Positions 47,379 to 56,478 of a DNA stretch of 64,000 nt are shown piece after piece. The translations under genes were made by a program, and so were the position numbers. Source of the DNA: Thermococcus sp. MAR1 (GTDB lineage Archaea; Methanobacteriota_B; Thermococci; Thermococcales; Thermococcaceae); contig NZ_SNUF01000002.1 of the NCBI RefSeq assembly GCF_012027305.1, positions 346,111 through 410,110 of the forward strand, written 5' to 3'. A model generated the notes under the pieces. That model saw nothing but the letters and a program-made list of their open reading frames with translations, was not told the DNA's origin and did no database searches. Position 1 is the first letter of the stretch. Each line of letters opens with the position of its first letter.

Positions 47379-49241
47379 TTAGCTTGCAGGTTCAAGCTTC
47401 AGGTCAACCAGCCTGGCATGGACGTAGATTCCCCCCATCCCTGGCATCGTGAGGGAAGCCTCAACTTCCATAGGGAATGGCAACTCTGGAGCGACCACCG
47501 TTTCGCCGTTGCCCTGGGCAAAGCCGCCCTGGACCAGGCCATTCCATGTGACTTTGTAGGTATCGAACGTCATTCCCCCTATGGCCACTGGATCGCCTGC
47601 CTCAACAGTGTAGCCGTTTCCATTCTCGGTTAAGGTAACGTAGGTTAGCACATCACCGTAAATTCCACCGTAGAACCCCGTTGGATAGCTCCATACCATG
47701 TTGTACTTCTGGAAGTCCTCGCTTATCATCCCGCAGCTCATGTCTCCCTCAATGTTTCCTTCCTCGTCTATCGAGTAGTGGCAGCTCGGTCCGGTTATCT
47801 CGACCTTGACGAAGTCCGGGCCGTTGATGAGGTCGTAAACTGAAGGAATCCAGAGTGTTCCGGATGTGTACTCGTCCAGATAGCCCGGCTCAACGTAAAC
47901 TCTGTACTCGTAGCTCTCTCCGCTTATCTCAACCTTGGCGTAGAGCAGGTAAACGCTCCTACCGTTTAGTTCTTCCTCACGGTAGCCCTTGGTGATGACG
48001 AAGTGCTTTTCTTCTCCCCCGGAAAGCTTGTAGTCCACGTTGAACGTTACCTCCTTGACGAGGTACTCTTTTCCGTTTATGCTTATTGACTTACTCGCGT
48101 CCCAGCCGAGCTTCCAGTTGTCCGAGAGTCCGGATGGAGCCTGTGTTGATGTCTCTGTTTGGGTTCCGGTTTGCGTATCCGTTCCCGTGCTTTCTCCCGG
48201 GGAAGTCGTGTGCTCTATCCCGACGTTTATTCCTCCGAATTCTTTCGAGAACTTCATGTCCTCCACAGAAATCTTGGAGTAGTAGCTCTCACCACCCATC
48301 TGGCTAAAGGTCCCCTCGCTCTCAACCGGAACCGGTAGTGCTGGGGCTATCCTTGCCTTACCCTGTCCCCTAACGTTGCCAATCGCCCAGCTCCATTCGA
48401 CGTTGCTTACCATGAAGCTCTTTCCGTCAAACGTCACCGTTCCGTCCGGGCTAACCTTGTAGCTGTAGCCCATTCCCATAAAGGAGAAGCTGTACTCGTC
48501 TGGCTTGCTCAGATCGTGATCCTCAAGTCCTGTCCAGACGGCCGAGCTCACCATGACCATCCAGCCCTGAAAAGCCGTGCCCGGGATCGCTCCCATAAGG
48601 GTGTTCGGATCTCCCTCGGTGTAGGGAAGCTCTGAATACTTTCCTATGGATGCAGGATTGCTCCAGTAGAAGTAGTTTCCTCCGTAGGATGCCTCTATCA
48701 CAGCGGTTGTTCCCGACATCATGGCCCCGAAGTCCGGGAACGGGGTTAGGAAGTATGCATCGCTGTCCTTAGTCCGTTCCTTTATCAGTATCAGGTACTC
48801 AAGCGAGCCTTTCATGTCCGGGTCGTTCAGGGGTGTTATCTTCCCGTAGTAGGCGAAGAGGTTGTACTCGCCTAAGTCTTTCTTTCCGTTGTCGTCCGCA
48901 TAGATGTGGGCCTTGACGTAGCCCCTCTGCTTTATTACCTCATATGAGCGCTCCCCCTCGGAGCTCTTGATGGTAAAGGTGTACTTCAGGTAGGTTATGT
49001 AGTAACTTTCCCCGCCGATCTGAACCGGGTTGTAGGCGTCCCAGGGGGTTTGCCATGTTGCCGTTCCGCTTTCCTCCCCTCCGCTTGAAGTTCCTCCGGC
49101 ACTGGTTGTGGCTCCTCCACTTTGGGAAGATTCACTGTAAGTTCCGCTTGGCGATTCGTTTCCACCGCCAAGGCATCCGCTTGCCACCACACTAAACAAA
49201 AGAACAAAAACCAAGATCAATACCAATCCTTTACCTTTCAT
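47379..49241 (-). CDS. Lipoprotein with two tandem homologous domains, 620 aa
   Basis: A predicted lipoprotein: signal segment KGLVLILVFVLLFSVVASGC with lipobox SGC, then a Gly/Ser/Thr linker. Two homologous halves follow: TWQTPWDAYNPVQIGGESYYITYLKYTFTI (about 60-335) and NWKLGWDASKSISINGKEYLVKEVTFNVDY (about 375-615). They are joined by a Thr/Gln/Ser-rich linker (TGTDTQTGTQTETSTQ). Each half is beta-rich, with many aromatics. The lipobox and low-complexity linkers are typical of Thermococcales surface receptors. ATG 49241 overlaps the upstream gene stop by four bases. No ligand motif is recognised; solute binding or a structural surface role is possible. Confidence 0.75.
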   Translation of the reverse strand: MKGKGLVLILVFVLLFSVVASGCLGGGNESPSGTYSESSQSGGATTSAGGTSSGGEESGTATWQTPWDAYNPVQIGGESYYITYLKYTFTIKSSEGERSYEVIKQRGYVKAHIYADDNGKKDLGEYNLFAYYGKITPLNDPDMKGSLEYLILIKERTKDSDAYFLTPFPDFGAMMSGTTAVIEASYGGNYFYWSNPASIGKYSELPYTEGDPNTLMGAIPGTAFQGWMVMVSSAVWTGLEDHDLSKPDEYSFSFMGMGYSYKVSPDGTVTFDGKSFMVSNVEWSWAIGNVRGQGKARIAPALPVPVESEGTFSQMGGESYYSKISVEDMKFSKEFGGINVGIEHTTSPGESTGTDTQTGTQTETSTQAPSGLSDNWKLGWDASKSISINGKEYLVKEVTFNVDYKLSGGEEKHFVITKGYREEELNGRSVYLLYAKVEISGESYEYRVYVEPGYLDEYTSGTLWIPSVYDLINGPDFVKVEITGPSCHYSIDEEGNIEGDMSCGMISEDFQKYNMVWSYPTGFYGGIYGDVLTYVTLTENGNGYTVEAGDPVAIGGMTFDTYKVTWNGLVQGGFAQGNGETVVAPELPFPMEVEASLTMPGMGGIYVHARLVDLKLEPAS

Positions 49242-50416
49242 TCAGCTTCCCCTCCCTGACCATTACTTTGGTTTTCATCGTATTTAAACATGACATTTTC
49301 TGCCCTGTATAGCCAGAAGTTCCCGGTTTCCCCGGAGATCAGCATGACCTTTCCGTCGTCGCTCAGCTTTATGTAGCCGAGTGAATCGCCTGGAATCTTC
49401 ACGCTGAAGACCTCGTGGAAGTCGCCTAGAGAGTAGCAGTGAATAACTCCGTCTTTGGCAGTGACGGCGAAGTTCTCGTTTGCAAAGTACGGGAACCCCG
49501 GCAGGACTTTGACTTCAGTAAGGTTCCAAGTGAGTACGTGGGTGTCCCCCAAGGGCTCGTGCCAGAGCAGGTATCTTCCGGTGGGAATCAGAGTCCACTT
49601 GAGCAGTACCGTCTGGTCGAATGGATAGCTCCCCTCTGCCAGCAACTTCCCCTCCCCGGAGAAAACTTTCAGCTTCCCGTCCTCGCTTACCAGCAGTTTA
49701 TCGCGGTAGGCGATTACCCTGCTCGTGTTGAATGTCAGGATTCTTTCCCCGTCCTTGAAGACGAACGCCCTCTCTTTTTCCGACAGAACGACGAGCCCGG
49801 AGTCCGAGATGGACTTGAGATCGTAGTCATCGGGTGTGAGCGTGATTTTTTCCCCATCGCAGTGGAGCTCCTGCTCCGTGGGAGACACCGTCACCAGGTA
49901 GCAGAGATGGTTTCCGCTCGGCGAGCGGAGCATGTAGTCGGCAACAGCACCGGCTCCCCCGTGTCTCTCCTCGCCGACAAAGCCATTCCAGGAAAAGATT
50001 CTTATCCCCGCGAACCCTCCGTACGACGCCAGAACCCAAGCCTGGTCACCAACCACGGCGATGCTCGAAACCACGGGCCCTATTTCACCACTGTTCCTTC
50101 GGAGGTTCAGGGTTGTGTTACTCCCGTCCGGCTTGACCAGGTACAAAAGACCGCGGTTCCAGTCTATGGCCGCCGAGAGGCTTCCGTCCGGACTCATGTC
50201 CATGAAGGGTATTCCCGTGGTGTCAGCGCTCCAGACCGCTTTCATCTCCCAGGTTGAGGGCTCCTGTGTTGTGGTGGTTTCGGGCTGAGTTGTCGATGGC
50301 TGGCTTGAGGTCGTGGGGGAGGGAGAGCCCGTGGTGGTTCCTTCGCCCATACAGCCGCTGGCGATGACCATGCCGGCTATCATAAGTGCCAGCAGGATCG
50401 CTTTGGTGTTTCTCAT
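49238..50416 (-). CDS. Lipoprotein with beta-propeller-like body, 392 aa
   Basis: Signal segment AILLALMIAGMVIASGC with lipobox SGC, then a Ser/Thr/Pro-rich linker (about 25-60). The body has repeated strand patterns of a WD40/TolB-like propeller: MDMSPDGSLSAAIDW, YMLRSPSGNHLCYLV, LVVLSEKERAFVFKDGERIL, LLVSEDGKLKVFSGEGKLL and IKLSDDGKVMLISGETGN. ATG 50416 lies 5 bases after GGAGG; the longer open frame to 50710 is rejected. It overlaps the 620-aa lipoprotein start by ATGA, so the two are co-expressed surface partners. Ligand is unknown. Confidence 0.8.
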   Translation of the reverse strand: MRNTKAILLALMIAGMVIASGCMGEGTTTGSPSPTTSSQPSTTQPETTTTQEPSTWEMKAVWSADTTGIPFMDMSPDGSLSAAIDWNRGLLYLVKPDGSNTTLNLRRNSGEIGPVVSSIAVVGDQAWVLASYGGFAGIRIFSWNGFVGEERHGGAGAVADYMLRSPSGNHLCYLVTVSPTEQELHCDGEKITLTPDDYDLKSISDSGLVVLSEKERAFVFKDGERILTFNTSRVIAYRDKLLVSEDGKLKVFSGEGKLLAEGSYPFDQTVLLKWTLIPTGRYLLWHEPLGDTHVLTWNLTEVKVLPGFPYFANENFAVTAKDGVIHCYSLGDFHEVFSVKIPGDSLGYIKLSDDGKVMLISGETGNFWLYRAENVMFKYDENQSNGQGGEAE

Positions 50417-50549
50417 GCAAACCTCCTCCATCACCCGCCAAGAAAGAAAAGCGGGTACTGCGAAATATACAGTTGCCTTGCACACGGATGTATTAAAAAT
50501 TTTCCAAGACTTCAAACGTCTTTGCAGCTCTAAAACAGTCATCTGAATG

Positions 50550-51212
50550 TTAGTATTCCGTTGAATACGTTTTTTCCAGGAGTTTAAAGAGGTCGCCCGC
50601 CTCCCACCCGGCGAGCATGCCCACGTATGCGGCCAGGTCGAAGACGTGGGGAACCTTTGATATGATTCCGATGTCGGCAGTTGCGACGGTTTCGAAGGCC
50701 TTGAGCTCAAAGTCAGGGCTTCTGACGAGCCTCACTTCGGAGTTGACCCCCTCCCGAATGAGGGCTTCCTCAGTCAGCCCCTTTATCTCCCCGCTCCTTG
50801 GAACCGCCGAGCCGTAGAAGAACACGGCCTTTTTAAGGCCCAGCTCTCCGAGGGCACGGGCAAGGTTGCCGAGGAGCCGCTCCGTACCTTCGTTGATCCT
50901 GTACTTTCCCTGGTACTTCAAATCCCTCACGAGCCCATCCTCGCAGAGTATTGCCTTCCCTTCGAGGAGCGACTCAAGGGTTATGAGCACGTTGAAGCCG
51001 TCTATAGCCAAAACCCTGCCCCTGAGCTCTTCCGGTCTGAGGAGTTTTTTCCGAACCTCGACTATCCATTCGTCCGGGAAAACGCACCTCGCCAGGAGGT
51101 GTCTCTCGGCCTTTCTCAGTCTGTAATGGTCGGCGACAAAGTTGAGGGCGTACTTTTTCCGGTAGCCCCTGTTGAGGAGGTACTTGAGGTCACGGTAGGC
51201 TTCGATCAGCAT
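50550..51212 (-). CDS. DUF434 family protein
   Basis: A 220-residue protein of family DUF434 (COG2454), recognised from RDLKYLLNRGYRKKYALNFVADHYRL, GRVLAIDGFNVLITLESLLEGKA and FYGSAVPRSGEIKGL. The core has an IDGFNVL strand and acidic residues spaced like PIN/NYN nucleases (DGFN, SPDFELKA, ATADIGIISK), so nuclease activity is conceivable but unproven. No signal or membrane segment is present. It lies near other RNA-metabolism genes (HD, PIN, aIF2-gamma) on the same strand. Confidence 0.8.
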   Translation of the reverse strand: MLIEAYRDLKYLLNRGYRKKYALNFVADHYRLRKAERHLLARCVFPDEWIVEVRKKLLRPEELRGRVLAIDGFNVLITLESLLEGKAILCEDGLVRDLKYQGKYRINEGTERLLGNLARALGELGLKKAVFFYGSAVPRSGEIKGLTEEALIREGVNSEVRLVRSPDFELKAFETVATADIGIISKVPHVFDLAAYVGMLAGWEAGDLFKLLEKTYSTEY

Positions 51213-51233
51213 GGATAAAGAAACGGTGGGGGG

Positions 51234-52004
51234 TTAAATAACCTTCTCCATGACCTCCGTGCCGGTGTGTATCCTGAGCCTGACCCTTCCGCCCAGGAGG
51301 GAACTCTTGACTTTCTTGGTTAGAATCTCGTCCACCTGGAATATCCCCGCGGGATGCTTCATCCATATCTCAATGAGTATCGGCTGCTCCTCGTTCCCTT
51401 CCCTGATCTCAACCTTCTCGATGGCCAGAGCTGAAACCGCGTGTATGTCTACCTTGTCCTTCTTGTGGACGAGCCTGCTTCTCCCGGCCTCCATGTCGCA
51501 GCCGTCCGCTATCGTAACGAGCGAGCCCTCGATGGTGGTGCAAGGAACGGCCTCATCGTGGGTGTAGATGGCATTGAGAGTGAGCGCCTTGAGGAGGAGC
51601 GGGTCGTCCGTCCCGAACTCCCTCACGAGCTTCTCTATTATCGGCTCGGCCAGGAGAACGCTGAACTGGTAGTGGTTTATCCTGTGTATCATGTTCCCGG
51701 TGTCGTGGAACAGCGCTCCGAAGGCCACTATGAACTTGCTCCAGCGGAAGGGCTTGCCGAGCTTTTCTGCCGTCGTTTGGATTCCGAACTTCCTGATGAT
51801 GTTGAGCAGCTCAAGCGCCCGCCTGGTCGTGAGCAGGACGTGGATAGGTCCGTGGTCGTTGAAGCCGTAGACGTTCAGAACGATGTAGTTGGTGGTCTCG
51901 AAGTAGTAGTGGTACTCCCTGAATGCCCTCTCGTATAGCCCGTAGAGCTCCTCATCGCCGAGGAGTTCCCTAATCTCACCCAGCAGTTTTTCCTCCGTGT
52001 ACAT
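51234..52004 (-). CDS. HD-domain metal-dependent phosphohydrolase
   Basis: A 256-residue HD-superfamily protein. Metal ligands: NDHGPIHVLLTTRRAL (first His), GALFHDTGNMIH (HD), INHYQFSVLLAEP and IYTHDEA (later His/Asp), with ADGCDMEAGRSRL as the final acidic site. A C-terminal beta region (about 175-256) may bind nucleotides or lipids. ATG 52004 lies behind GGGTGG, so the first 23 codons of the longer frame are excluded. Archaeal HD proteins hydrolyse nucleotides or cyclic nucleotides; the substrate here is unknown. Confidence 0.85.
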   Translation of the reverse strand: MYTEEKLLGEIRELLGDEELYGLYERAFREYHYYFETTNYIVLNVYGFNDHGPIHVLLTTRRALELLNIIRKFGIQTTAEKLGKPFRWSKFIVAFGALFHDTGNMIHRINHYQFSVLLAEPIIEKLVREFGTDDPLLLKALTLNAIYTHDEAVPCTTIEGSLVTIADGCDMEAGRSRLVHKKDKVDIHAVSALAIEKVEIREGNEEQPILIEIWMKHPAGIFQVDEILTKKVKSSLLGGRVRLRIHTGTEVMEKVI

Positions 52005-52047
52005 CTTTTCCACCCAAGGACGTGGAGGAGAGGGTGTTTTAAGGTTT

Positions 52048-52464
52048 TCACTCCAGCATTCCCTCAAGCTCAAGGATTTTTTTCGAGCGGAGATAAACGA
52101 CCGGAACGCCCTTCTCCCTCAGCCTTCTCTTTAATCCCTTGTCGTTGGTGCACACTATAACGTGCTCGTTCTTCACAGCGAAGTCGAATATCTGGTCGTC
52201 TATAGGCTTTTCACCAAAGCGACCTATCTCAACGACCTCGAACCTCTCCGCGAGCTTTTTGGCCATCCTGATGGCGAGCAAATCCTTCCCGCGGGACTTC
52301 CTCTCTATAACCTCCAGCTCCTGGAGGACGGCGTTCGGAACGGCTATTCTAAACTTCACGTCGAGAACCCTGTTCAGTTCGCCGATTATGTCAACGCCGA
52401 ACTGCCCCGGAACCAGCAGAAAGTTCGTGTCCGGAATCACCAGCCATTCCCGCCTCTCTGGCAT
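52048..52464 (-). CDS. PIN-domain protein (Fcf1/Utp24-like)
   Basis: A 138-residue PIN nuclease with acidic catalytic residues in VIPDTNFLLVPG, ELEVIERKS, DDQIFDFA and CTNDKGLKRRL. The length and the position directly downstream of the aIF2-gamma gene match the archaeal Fcf1/Utp24-like PIN protein implicated in rRNA processing. GGTGAG precedes ATG 52464; the longer frame's GTG is part of that site. No antitoxin gene accompanies it, which argues against a VapC toxin. Confidence 0.85.
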   Translation of the reverse strand: MPERREWLVIPDTNFLLVPGQFGVDIIGELNRVLDVKFRIAVPNAVLQELEVIERKSRGKDLLAIRMAKKLAERFEVVEIGRFGEKPIDDQIFDFAVKNEHVIVCTNDKGLKRRLREKGVPVVYLRSKKILELEGMLE

Positions 52465-52499
52465 CCGCCTCACCGAAAGTTAGTGAAAAAGAAGAGGAC

Positions 52500-53732
52500 T
52501 CACTCCCTTATGAAGCCGTAGCCTATGAGGCGCCACCTTGAGCCGACCTGTCTGCTTATGGCAACTCTGTCGCCGACCTCGGCACAGATGGGTATCTGGA
52601 GCTTGAGCTCGACCTCGTCCCTACCGAGTCCCGTGACGAGGCCCATGGTTCTTGCGGTTCCGACGTTGAGGAGGAGCACTTCTCTCCTCTTTATCGGCTC
52701 GACCTTGAGTTCCTCCTCGGTTCCGACGACGCGCTCAAGGAGGTGAACCTCAAGCCTGAGCTCGTCCCAAACCGGAGGCAATTTTCCTGGCTTTCCGACG
52801 ACGTTTCCGGCCATCAGGTCGCCCTTGGTCAGGTAGGGGTCGAGCTTGGTTCCAACGCCGACCAGACCGCCCGGATATGCCTCGTCCACGAACCTTCCGC
52901 CGGCCTGGAGGGAGACTATCTCGGTGGTTATTGGCTCGTACTTTATCCTGCCGTGGTCCTCGTAGGGGACGCCGGGGCGAATCTCTATCTCGTCGCCGAC
53001 CTTGAGCTTGCCCTGGATTATTGAACCTCCGATGACACCGCCGACGAGCTTCTCGGGCTTGGTTCCCGGCTTGTTGACGTCGAAGCTCCTGAGGACGAGC
53101 ATTTTGGGCGGCTTCTTGAGGTCGTGCTTCGGGGTTGGTATGAACTCCTCTATCGCCGCGAGGAGAACGTCGACGTTCGCGCCGTGAAGGGCAGAAATCG
53201 GGATTATCGGGGCATTCTCGGCGACTGTTCCAGCAACGAACTCCTTTATCTCGTGATACCTCTCGATGACCTTCTCCTTGTCCACAAGCTCAATCTTGTT
53301 GAGGGCTATGACGATGTTCTTGTTGCCGACTATCTGGAGGGCCATGAGGTGCTCCCTGGTCTGGGGCATAACTCCCTCGTTGGCAGCTATGACGAGAACG
53401 GCACCGTCCATGAGGGAGGCACCGGCGAGCATCGTTGTCATCAGTGCCTCGTGGCCAGGTGCATCTATGAACGAAACGCGCCTCTCGAACTCGGTTTCGG
53501 CACCGCAGTACGGGCAGACCGGTGAGTTGGAGTACCTGCCGCAGCTCGGACACTTCCTTATCTCGGCATCTGCGAATCCTATCTTGATTGTGATTCCTCT
53601 CCTCAGCTCCTCGCTGTGGGTGTCAGTCCATATTCCGGTTAAAGCCTTCGTGAGTGTCGTTTTACCGTGATCAACGTGACCAACCATTCCAATGTTAACT
53701 TCGGCCTGTCTAAACTCCTTCTTCTTTGCCAT
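52500..53732 (-). CDS. eif2g: Translation initiation factor aIF2 subunit gamma
   Basis: A 410-residue GTPase that binds Met-tRNAi and delivers it to the small subunit with subunits alpha and beta. G1 [16 protein letters not shown]3 [10 protein letters not shown]4 ALNKIEL and the zinc knuckle [17 protein letters not shown] are present. Domains II and III follow ([40 protein letters not shown]). GGGTGAGAG precedes ATG 53732. The PIN-domain gene follows after 35 bases, probably in the same transcript. Confidence 0.97.
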   Translation of the reverse strand: MAKKKEFRQAEVNIGMVGHVDHGKTTLTKALTGIWTDTHSEELRRGITIKIGFADAEIRKCPSCGRYSNSPVCPYCGAETEFERRVSFIDAPGHEALMTTMLAGASLMDGAVLVIAANEGVMPQTREHLMALQIVGNKNIVIALNKIELVDKEKVIERYHEIKEFVAGTVAENAPIIPISALHGANVDVLLAAIEEFIPTPKHDLKKPPKMLVLRSFDVNKPGTKPEKLVGGVIGGSIIQGKLKVGDEIEIRPGVPYEDHGRIKYEPITTEIVSLQAGGRFVDEAYPGGLVGVGTKLDPYLTKGDLMAGNVVGKPGKLPPVWDELRLEVHLLERVVGTEEELKVEPIKRREVLLLNVGTARTMGLVTGLGRDEVELKLQIPICAEVGDRVAISRQVGSRWRLIGYGFIRE

Positions 53733-53834
53733 CTTCTCTCACCCCTAAATTTAGAGCGTCGGCCGGTTTATTAAGGTTACCTCGATGGGGAGAATACTCC
53801 GAGAAAAGCGATAAGTTTGGGGAAAGGAAGAAGC

Positions 53835-54212
53835 TCAGAAGACGAGCTTCATGTTTATCTGAACGATCTCGGGGCTGATGGTGTTGCCCCTGACGGTCTT
53901 CTTTCTCCTCTCACCCCTTTCCTTCGGCCTGAAGCCCGGACCCTTTGAAACGAGGATCTTGACCCTCCTCGGGCCGTGGACATCTGGTCTCATGGCGAAG
54001 CCGTCCTTGTCGGTTCCACCGGTTATCCTGAGCTTAACGTCGCCCGGGATCTCCTCGCCGAATATCTCGGTGAGGTTGAGTCCGAGCTCGCTCGCAGGTA
54101 TCTCCTCTCCTATGCGCTTTCCTACCAGCTTCTCGGCCTCTTCACCACTTATCTCAACCTGCCTGGCTATGCCGGTCTTCGGGTTGGATATAACGAGCTT
54201 AAAGGTCGCCAT
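53835..54212 (-). CDS. rps6e: 30S ribosomal protein S6e
   Basis: A 125-residue archaeal S6e lacking the phosphorylated eukaryotic tail. Features: [43 protein letters not shown] and the basic loop [26 protein letters not shown] lies before ATG 54212, and TATA CTTTTTAAAGG (minus, about 54285-54295) is the promoter. The order aIF2-gamma after S6e is conserved in archaea. Confidence 0.96.
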   Translation of the reverse strand: MATFKLVISNPKTGIARQVEISGEEAEKLVGKRIGEEIPASELGLNLTEIFGEEIPGDVKLRITGGTDKDGFAMRPDVHGPRRVKILVSKGPGFRPKERGERRKKTVRGNTISPEIVQINMKLVF

Positions 54213-54282
54213 TTCCTCCCACCTCCTATGTCATTAGCGGGATTCATTGGGTAAACCCCTTGTCCAGTGAGCGGTGTGGTTT

Positions 54283-54322
54283 GGCCTTTAAAAAGTTTCC
54301 CATATCAAAACTTTTTTATACC
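54283..54322. promoter_or_regulatory. Divergent promoters of rps6e and Sec61-beta
   Basis: The minus TATA CTTTTTAAAGG (about 54285-54295) serves rps6e, and the plus TATA AAACTTTTTTATACC (about 54308-54322) serves Sec61-beta. Only about 20 bases separate their cores. Confidence 0.55.
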
Positions 54323-54357
54323 CGCGATATGTAGGCACTCCTTGAGGGGTGAGATGA

Positions 54358-54528
54358 ATGGCAAAAGAAAGGACAACGCTTCCGCCAACCGGTGCCGGGC
54401 TTATGAGGTTCTTCGATGAGGACACCCGGGCAATAAAGATAAGCCCAAGGGGCGTCATAGCGGTTACTCTTATCCTGGTTGCCCTTGAGATACTCCTTCA
54501 CGCCTTTGGGACGCAGCTCTTCGGTTAA
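54358..54528 (+). CDS. Protein translocase subunit Sec61-beta
   Basis: A 56-residue tail-anchored component of the archaeal SecYE-beta channel. The soluble start AKERTTLPPTGAGLMRFFDED and the single hydrophobic segment GVIAVTLILVALEILLHAF match archaeal Sec61-beta. GGTGA lies 5 bases before ATG 54358; an overlapping ATG at 54354 opens a different frame and is not used. Its stop overlaps the convergent PRC-barrel gene by four bases. Confidence 0.93.
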   Translation: MAKERTTLPPTGAGLMRFFDEDTRAIKISPRGVIAVTLILVALEILLHAFGTQLFG

Positions 54529-55181
54529 ATGAAGCTCGTCTTCTTTAATCCCCTTGCGTTAAGTTCCTCGTTGATTATTGCCCTGACAACTTCTTCGAGC
54601 TGGGTCTGGAGGAGCTTATCAACGTCGTCCTTTATCTTGTCTATGTCGTGCCTTAATCCTTCGAGGAGCCTTATGTAGTCCTTGGCCATCTCAAGCTGAC
54701 CTTCCTGCCTGACGAGCTGCTCTTTAAGGTGCTCGAAGTCCTCCTTCATGACCTGAAGTTTCCTCAGCTCCCTCTGTATCTCATCGAGCTTCTTCGTCAG
54801 CTCGTAGTTCTCCTCCTTGAGCTTCTCGATGAGCCGCTCCTTGGCCTCAAGTTCCCTGACCAGGGAGTTGTACTCCTCAGCTATCTGGTTGAGCCGTTCT
54901 ATTTCCCTGAGCGGCGGGACTTTCCCGTTCCCGAGAATGATGACGTCTGGTCCAACGTTGACTATATCGCTCGGCCTTATTTTGAGCTTCCTCTCGCTGG
55001 AGAACATGCTCTGGCCCTTTCCAAGGTTCTCCACTTCCTTCATCTTGAGGATGAAGTAGAACTGGTCGCCCTCAACCTCGACGTTTATGTCGGTCACGAA
55101 GCCCAGTATCTTCCCATCCGTCAGGGATATAACGAATTTGTTGATGAGCTGGTTGGCCTTGGTTTCGCCACCCTCTACCAT
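54525..55181 (-). CDS. PRC-barrel plus coiled-coil protein (CdvA-like layout)
   Basis: A 218-residue protein with an N-terminal PRC-barrel (INKFVISLTDGKILGFVTDINVEVEG...IRPSDIVNVGPDVIIL, residues 10-100) followed by a long coiled coil (about 105-200) and a basic C-terminal tail (NEELNARGLKKTSFI). The architecture resembles crenarchaeal CdvA, which recruits ESCRT-III for cell division, but no ESCRT genes are visible here. GGTGGTG precedes ATG 55181. The gene is divergent from engB and overlaps Sec61-beta tail to tail. Family and function are otherwise unassigned. Confidence 0.7.
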   Translation of the reverse strand: MVEGGETKANQLINKFVISLTDGKILGFVTDINVEVEGDQFYFILKMKEVENLGKGQSMFSSERKLKIRPSDIVNVGPDVIILGNGKVPPLREIERLNQIAEEYNSLVRELEAKERLIEKLKEENYELTKKLDEIQRELRKLQVMKEDFEHLKEQLVRQEGQLEMAKDYIRLLEGLRHDIDKIKDDVDKLLQTQLEEVVRAIINEELNARGLKKTSFI

Positions 55182-55274
55182 AAAACACCACCGTGGGGAC
55201 TTATCCCTTCGCCTACTTAACTTTTCCGCCAAGGCTTATAAGGCGAAAGAACTTCATCGCTTACGGTGAGAGGG

Positions 55275-55904
55275 ATGATAATATTCGTGGGACGTTCGAA
55301 CGTTGGCAAGAGCACGCTCATCTTCCGCTTGACCGGCAAGTGGGTCAAGAGGGGCAAGAGGCCCGGAGTCACGAGGAAGCCAGTGGAGATAAACTGGAGG
55401 GGTAAGAGAGTGGTTGACATGCCCGGCTTCGGCTTCATGAGCGGCGTTCCAAAGGCGAAGCAGGAGCGCATAAAGGATGAGATAGTCCACTTCATCGAGG
55501 ACAATGCCGATGACATCGAGCTGGCTGTTCTGGTTGTCGACGGCAAAGCTGCTCCTGAGATAATAGAGCGCTGGGAGAAGCGCGGGGAGATACCTATTGA
55601 TGTTGAGTTCTATGCCTTCCTCCGAGAGCTGGGGATTCCTGTGATAGTAGCGGTCAACAAGATGGACAAGATAAAGAACCTCCAGAGAACCATAGACTTT
55701 CTCGCCCAAAAGTTCGGCGTTCCCTATGATGAGGTATCCGAGACGTTCGTGCCGATTTCAGCAAAGTTCGGAAAGAACCTCCTTGAGTTAAGGAAGCTCA
55801 TGGAGAAGAAGCTTAAAGAGGGGAGGAAGCAGCCCTCCGCGGAACCAGGGTCAGAGAACTTCGAGGATGATGTGGGTGATGGTCTCCTTGACGCCGTCGA
55901 GTGA
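55275..55904 (+). CDS. engB: GTPase EngB (YihA-like)
   Basis: A 209-residue TRAFAC GTPase. G1 VGRSNVGKSTLIF, G2/G3 RPGVTRKPVEI and VVDMPGFGFM, and G4 AVNKMDKIK are visible. EngB acts in ribosome assembly in bacteria; the archaeal form is assumed to act likewise. GGTGAG lies 4 bases before ATG 55275, and TATA GCTTATAAGG (55233-55242) precedes it. The last 54 bases overlap the convergent Lrp-like gene. Confidence 0.9.
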   Translation: MIIFVGRSNVGKSTLIFRLTGKWVKRGKRPGVTRKPVEINWRGKRVVDMPGFGFMSGVPKAKQERIKDEIVHFIEDNADDIELAVLVVDGKAAPEIIERWEKRGEIPIDVEFYAFLRELGIPVIVAVNKMDKIKNLQRTIDFLAQKFGVPYDEVSETFVPISAKFGKNLLELRKLMEKKLKEGRKQPSAEPGSENFEDDVGDGLLDAVE

Positions 55905-56315
55905 TGCTATCTCCTCAAGTATCTCGTCGAGCTTAGTCTTGTCTGCCTCGACTATAAGGTCTATGTCGCCGGTAACGCGGTATATCCTCTTTATCTTGAG
56001 CTTCTTAATGTGTTCGTAGACGTGCTTCCTCTTTGTGGGTTCTATCTTCACGAAGACGAAGACGTCGCCCTTCTTCTCGCCGAGAAGGTCGAGGGCCTTG
56101 TCGGTAAGGTCTATGAAGCCCCTCCCGGTTCTTATGTATCCGAGTTCCTTGAGGACCTTTAGGTGATTGCTGAGAGCCTGTCTGGTGATTCCAAGCTCCT
56201 CCGCGAGCTCATCCTGGGTCTTCTCTACGGTGTGTACCTCGATTGTCTTCCCTTCCTCGTAGAACTTCCTGAGCAGCCTTATCTGCCTCGGGGTAAGAGT
56301 TGACCTCCCTTCCAT
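55851..56315 (-). CDS. Lrp/AsnC-like transcription regulator
   Basis: A 154-residue regulator. The N-terminal winged helix has TQDELAEELGITRQALSNHLKVLKELGYIRTGRGFIDL, and the C-terminal RAM-like domain (FVFVKIEPTKRKHVYEHIKKLKIKRIYRVTGDIDLIVEADK) binds effectors and forms dimers. GGAGG precedes ATG 56315. A strongly A/T-rich promoter lies between it and the divergent Clp1-type gene. The effector is unknown; amino acids are the usual ligands. Confidence 0.85.
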   Translation of the reverse strand: MEGRSTLTPRQIRLLRKFYEEGKTIEVHTVEKTQDELAEELGITRQALSNHLKVLKELGYIRTGRGFIDLTDKALDLLGEKKGDVFVFVKIEPTKRKHVYEHIKKLKIKRIYRVTGDIDLIVEADKTKLDEILEEIASLDGVKETITHIILEVL

Positions 56316-56478
56316 CTTCGAAACCTCCACTTTGCGAGATTAGCGTTTACAGCTTTATTAAACCAACTATTTTTAAGTCTTATGTCAAATTTTTTGGTTC
56401 CATGAATTATGGGCACTACCACTCTTATAAGTCTTTCCAAAAGTTAGCTTTTTAATTCCAGCTCCCCTATGAACTCAC

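Noticed and set aside
50417..50710. N-terminal extension of the propeller lipoprotein to 50710
   Set aside because: The signal peptide and lipobox begin at 50416, behind GGAGG; the extension would bury the signal.
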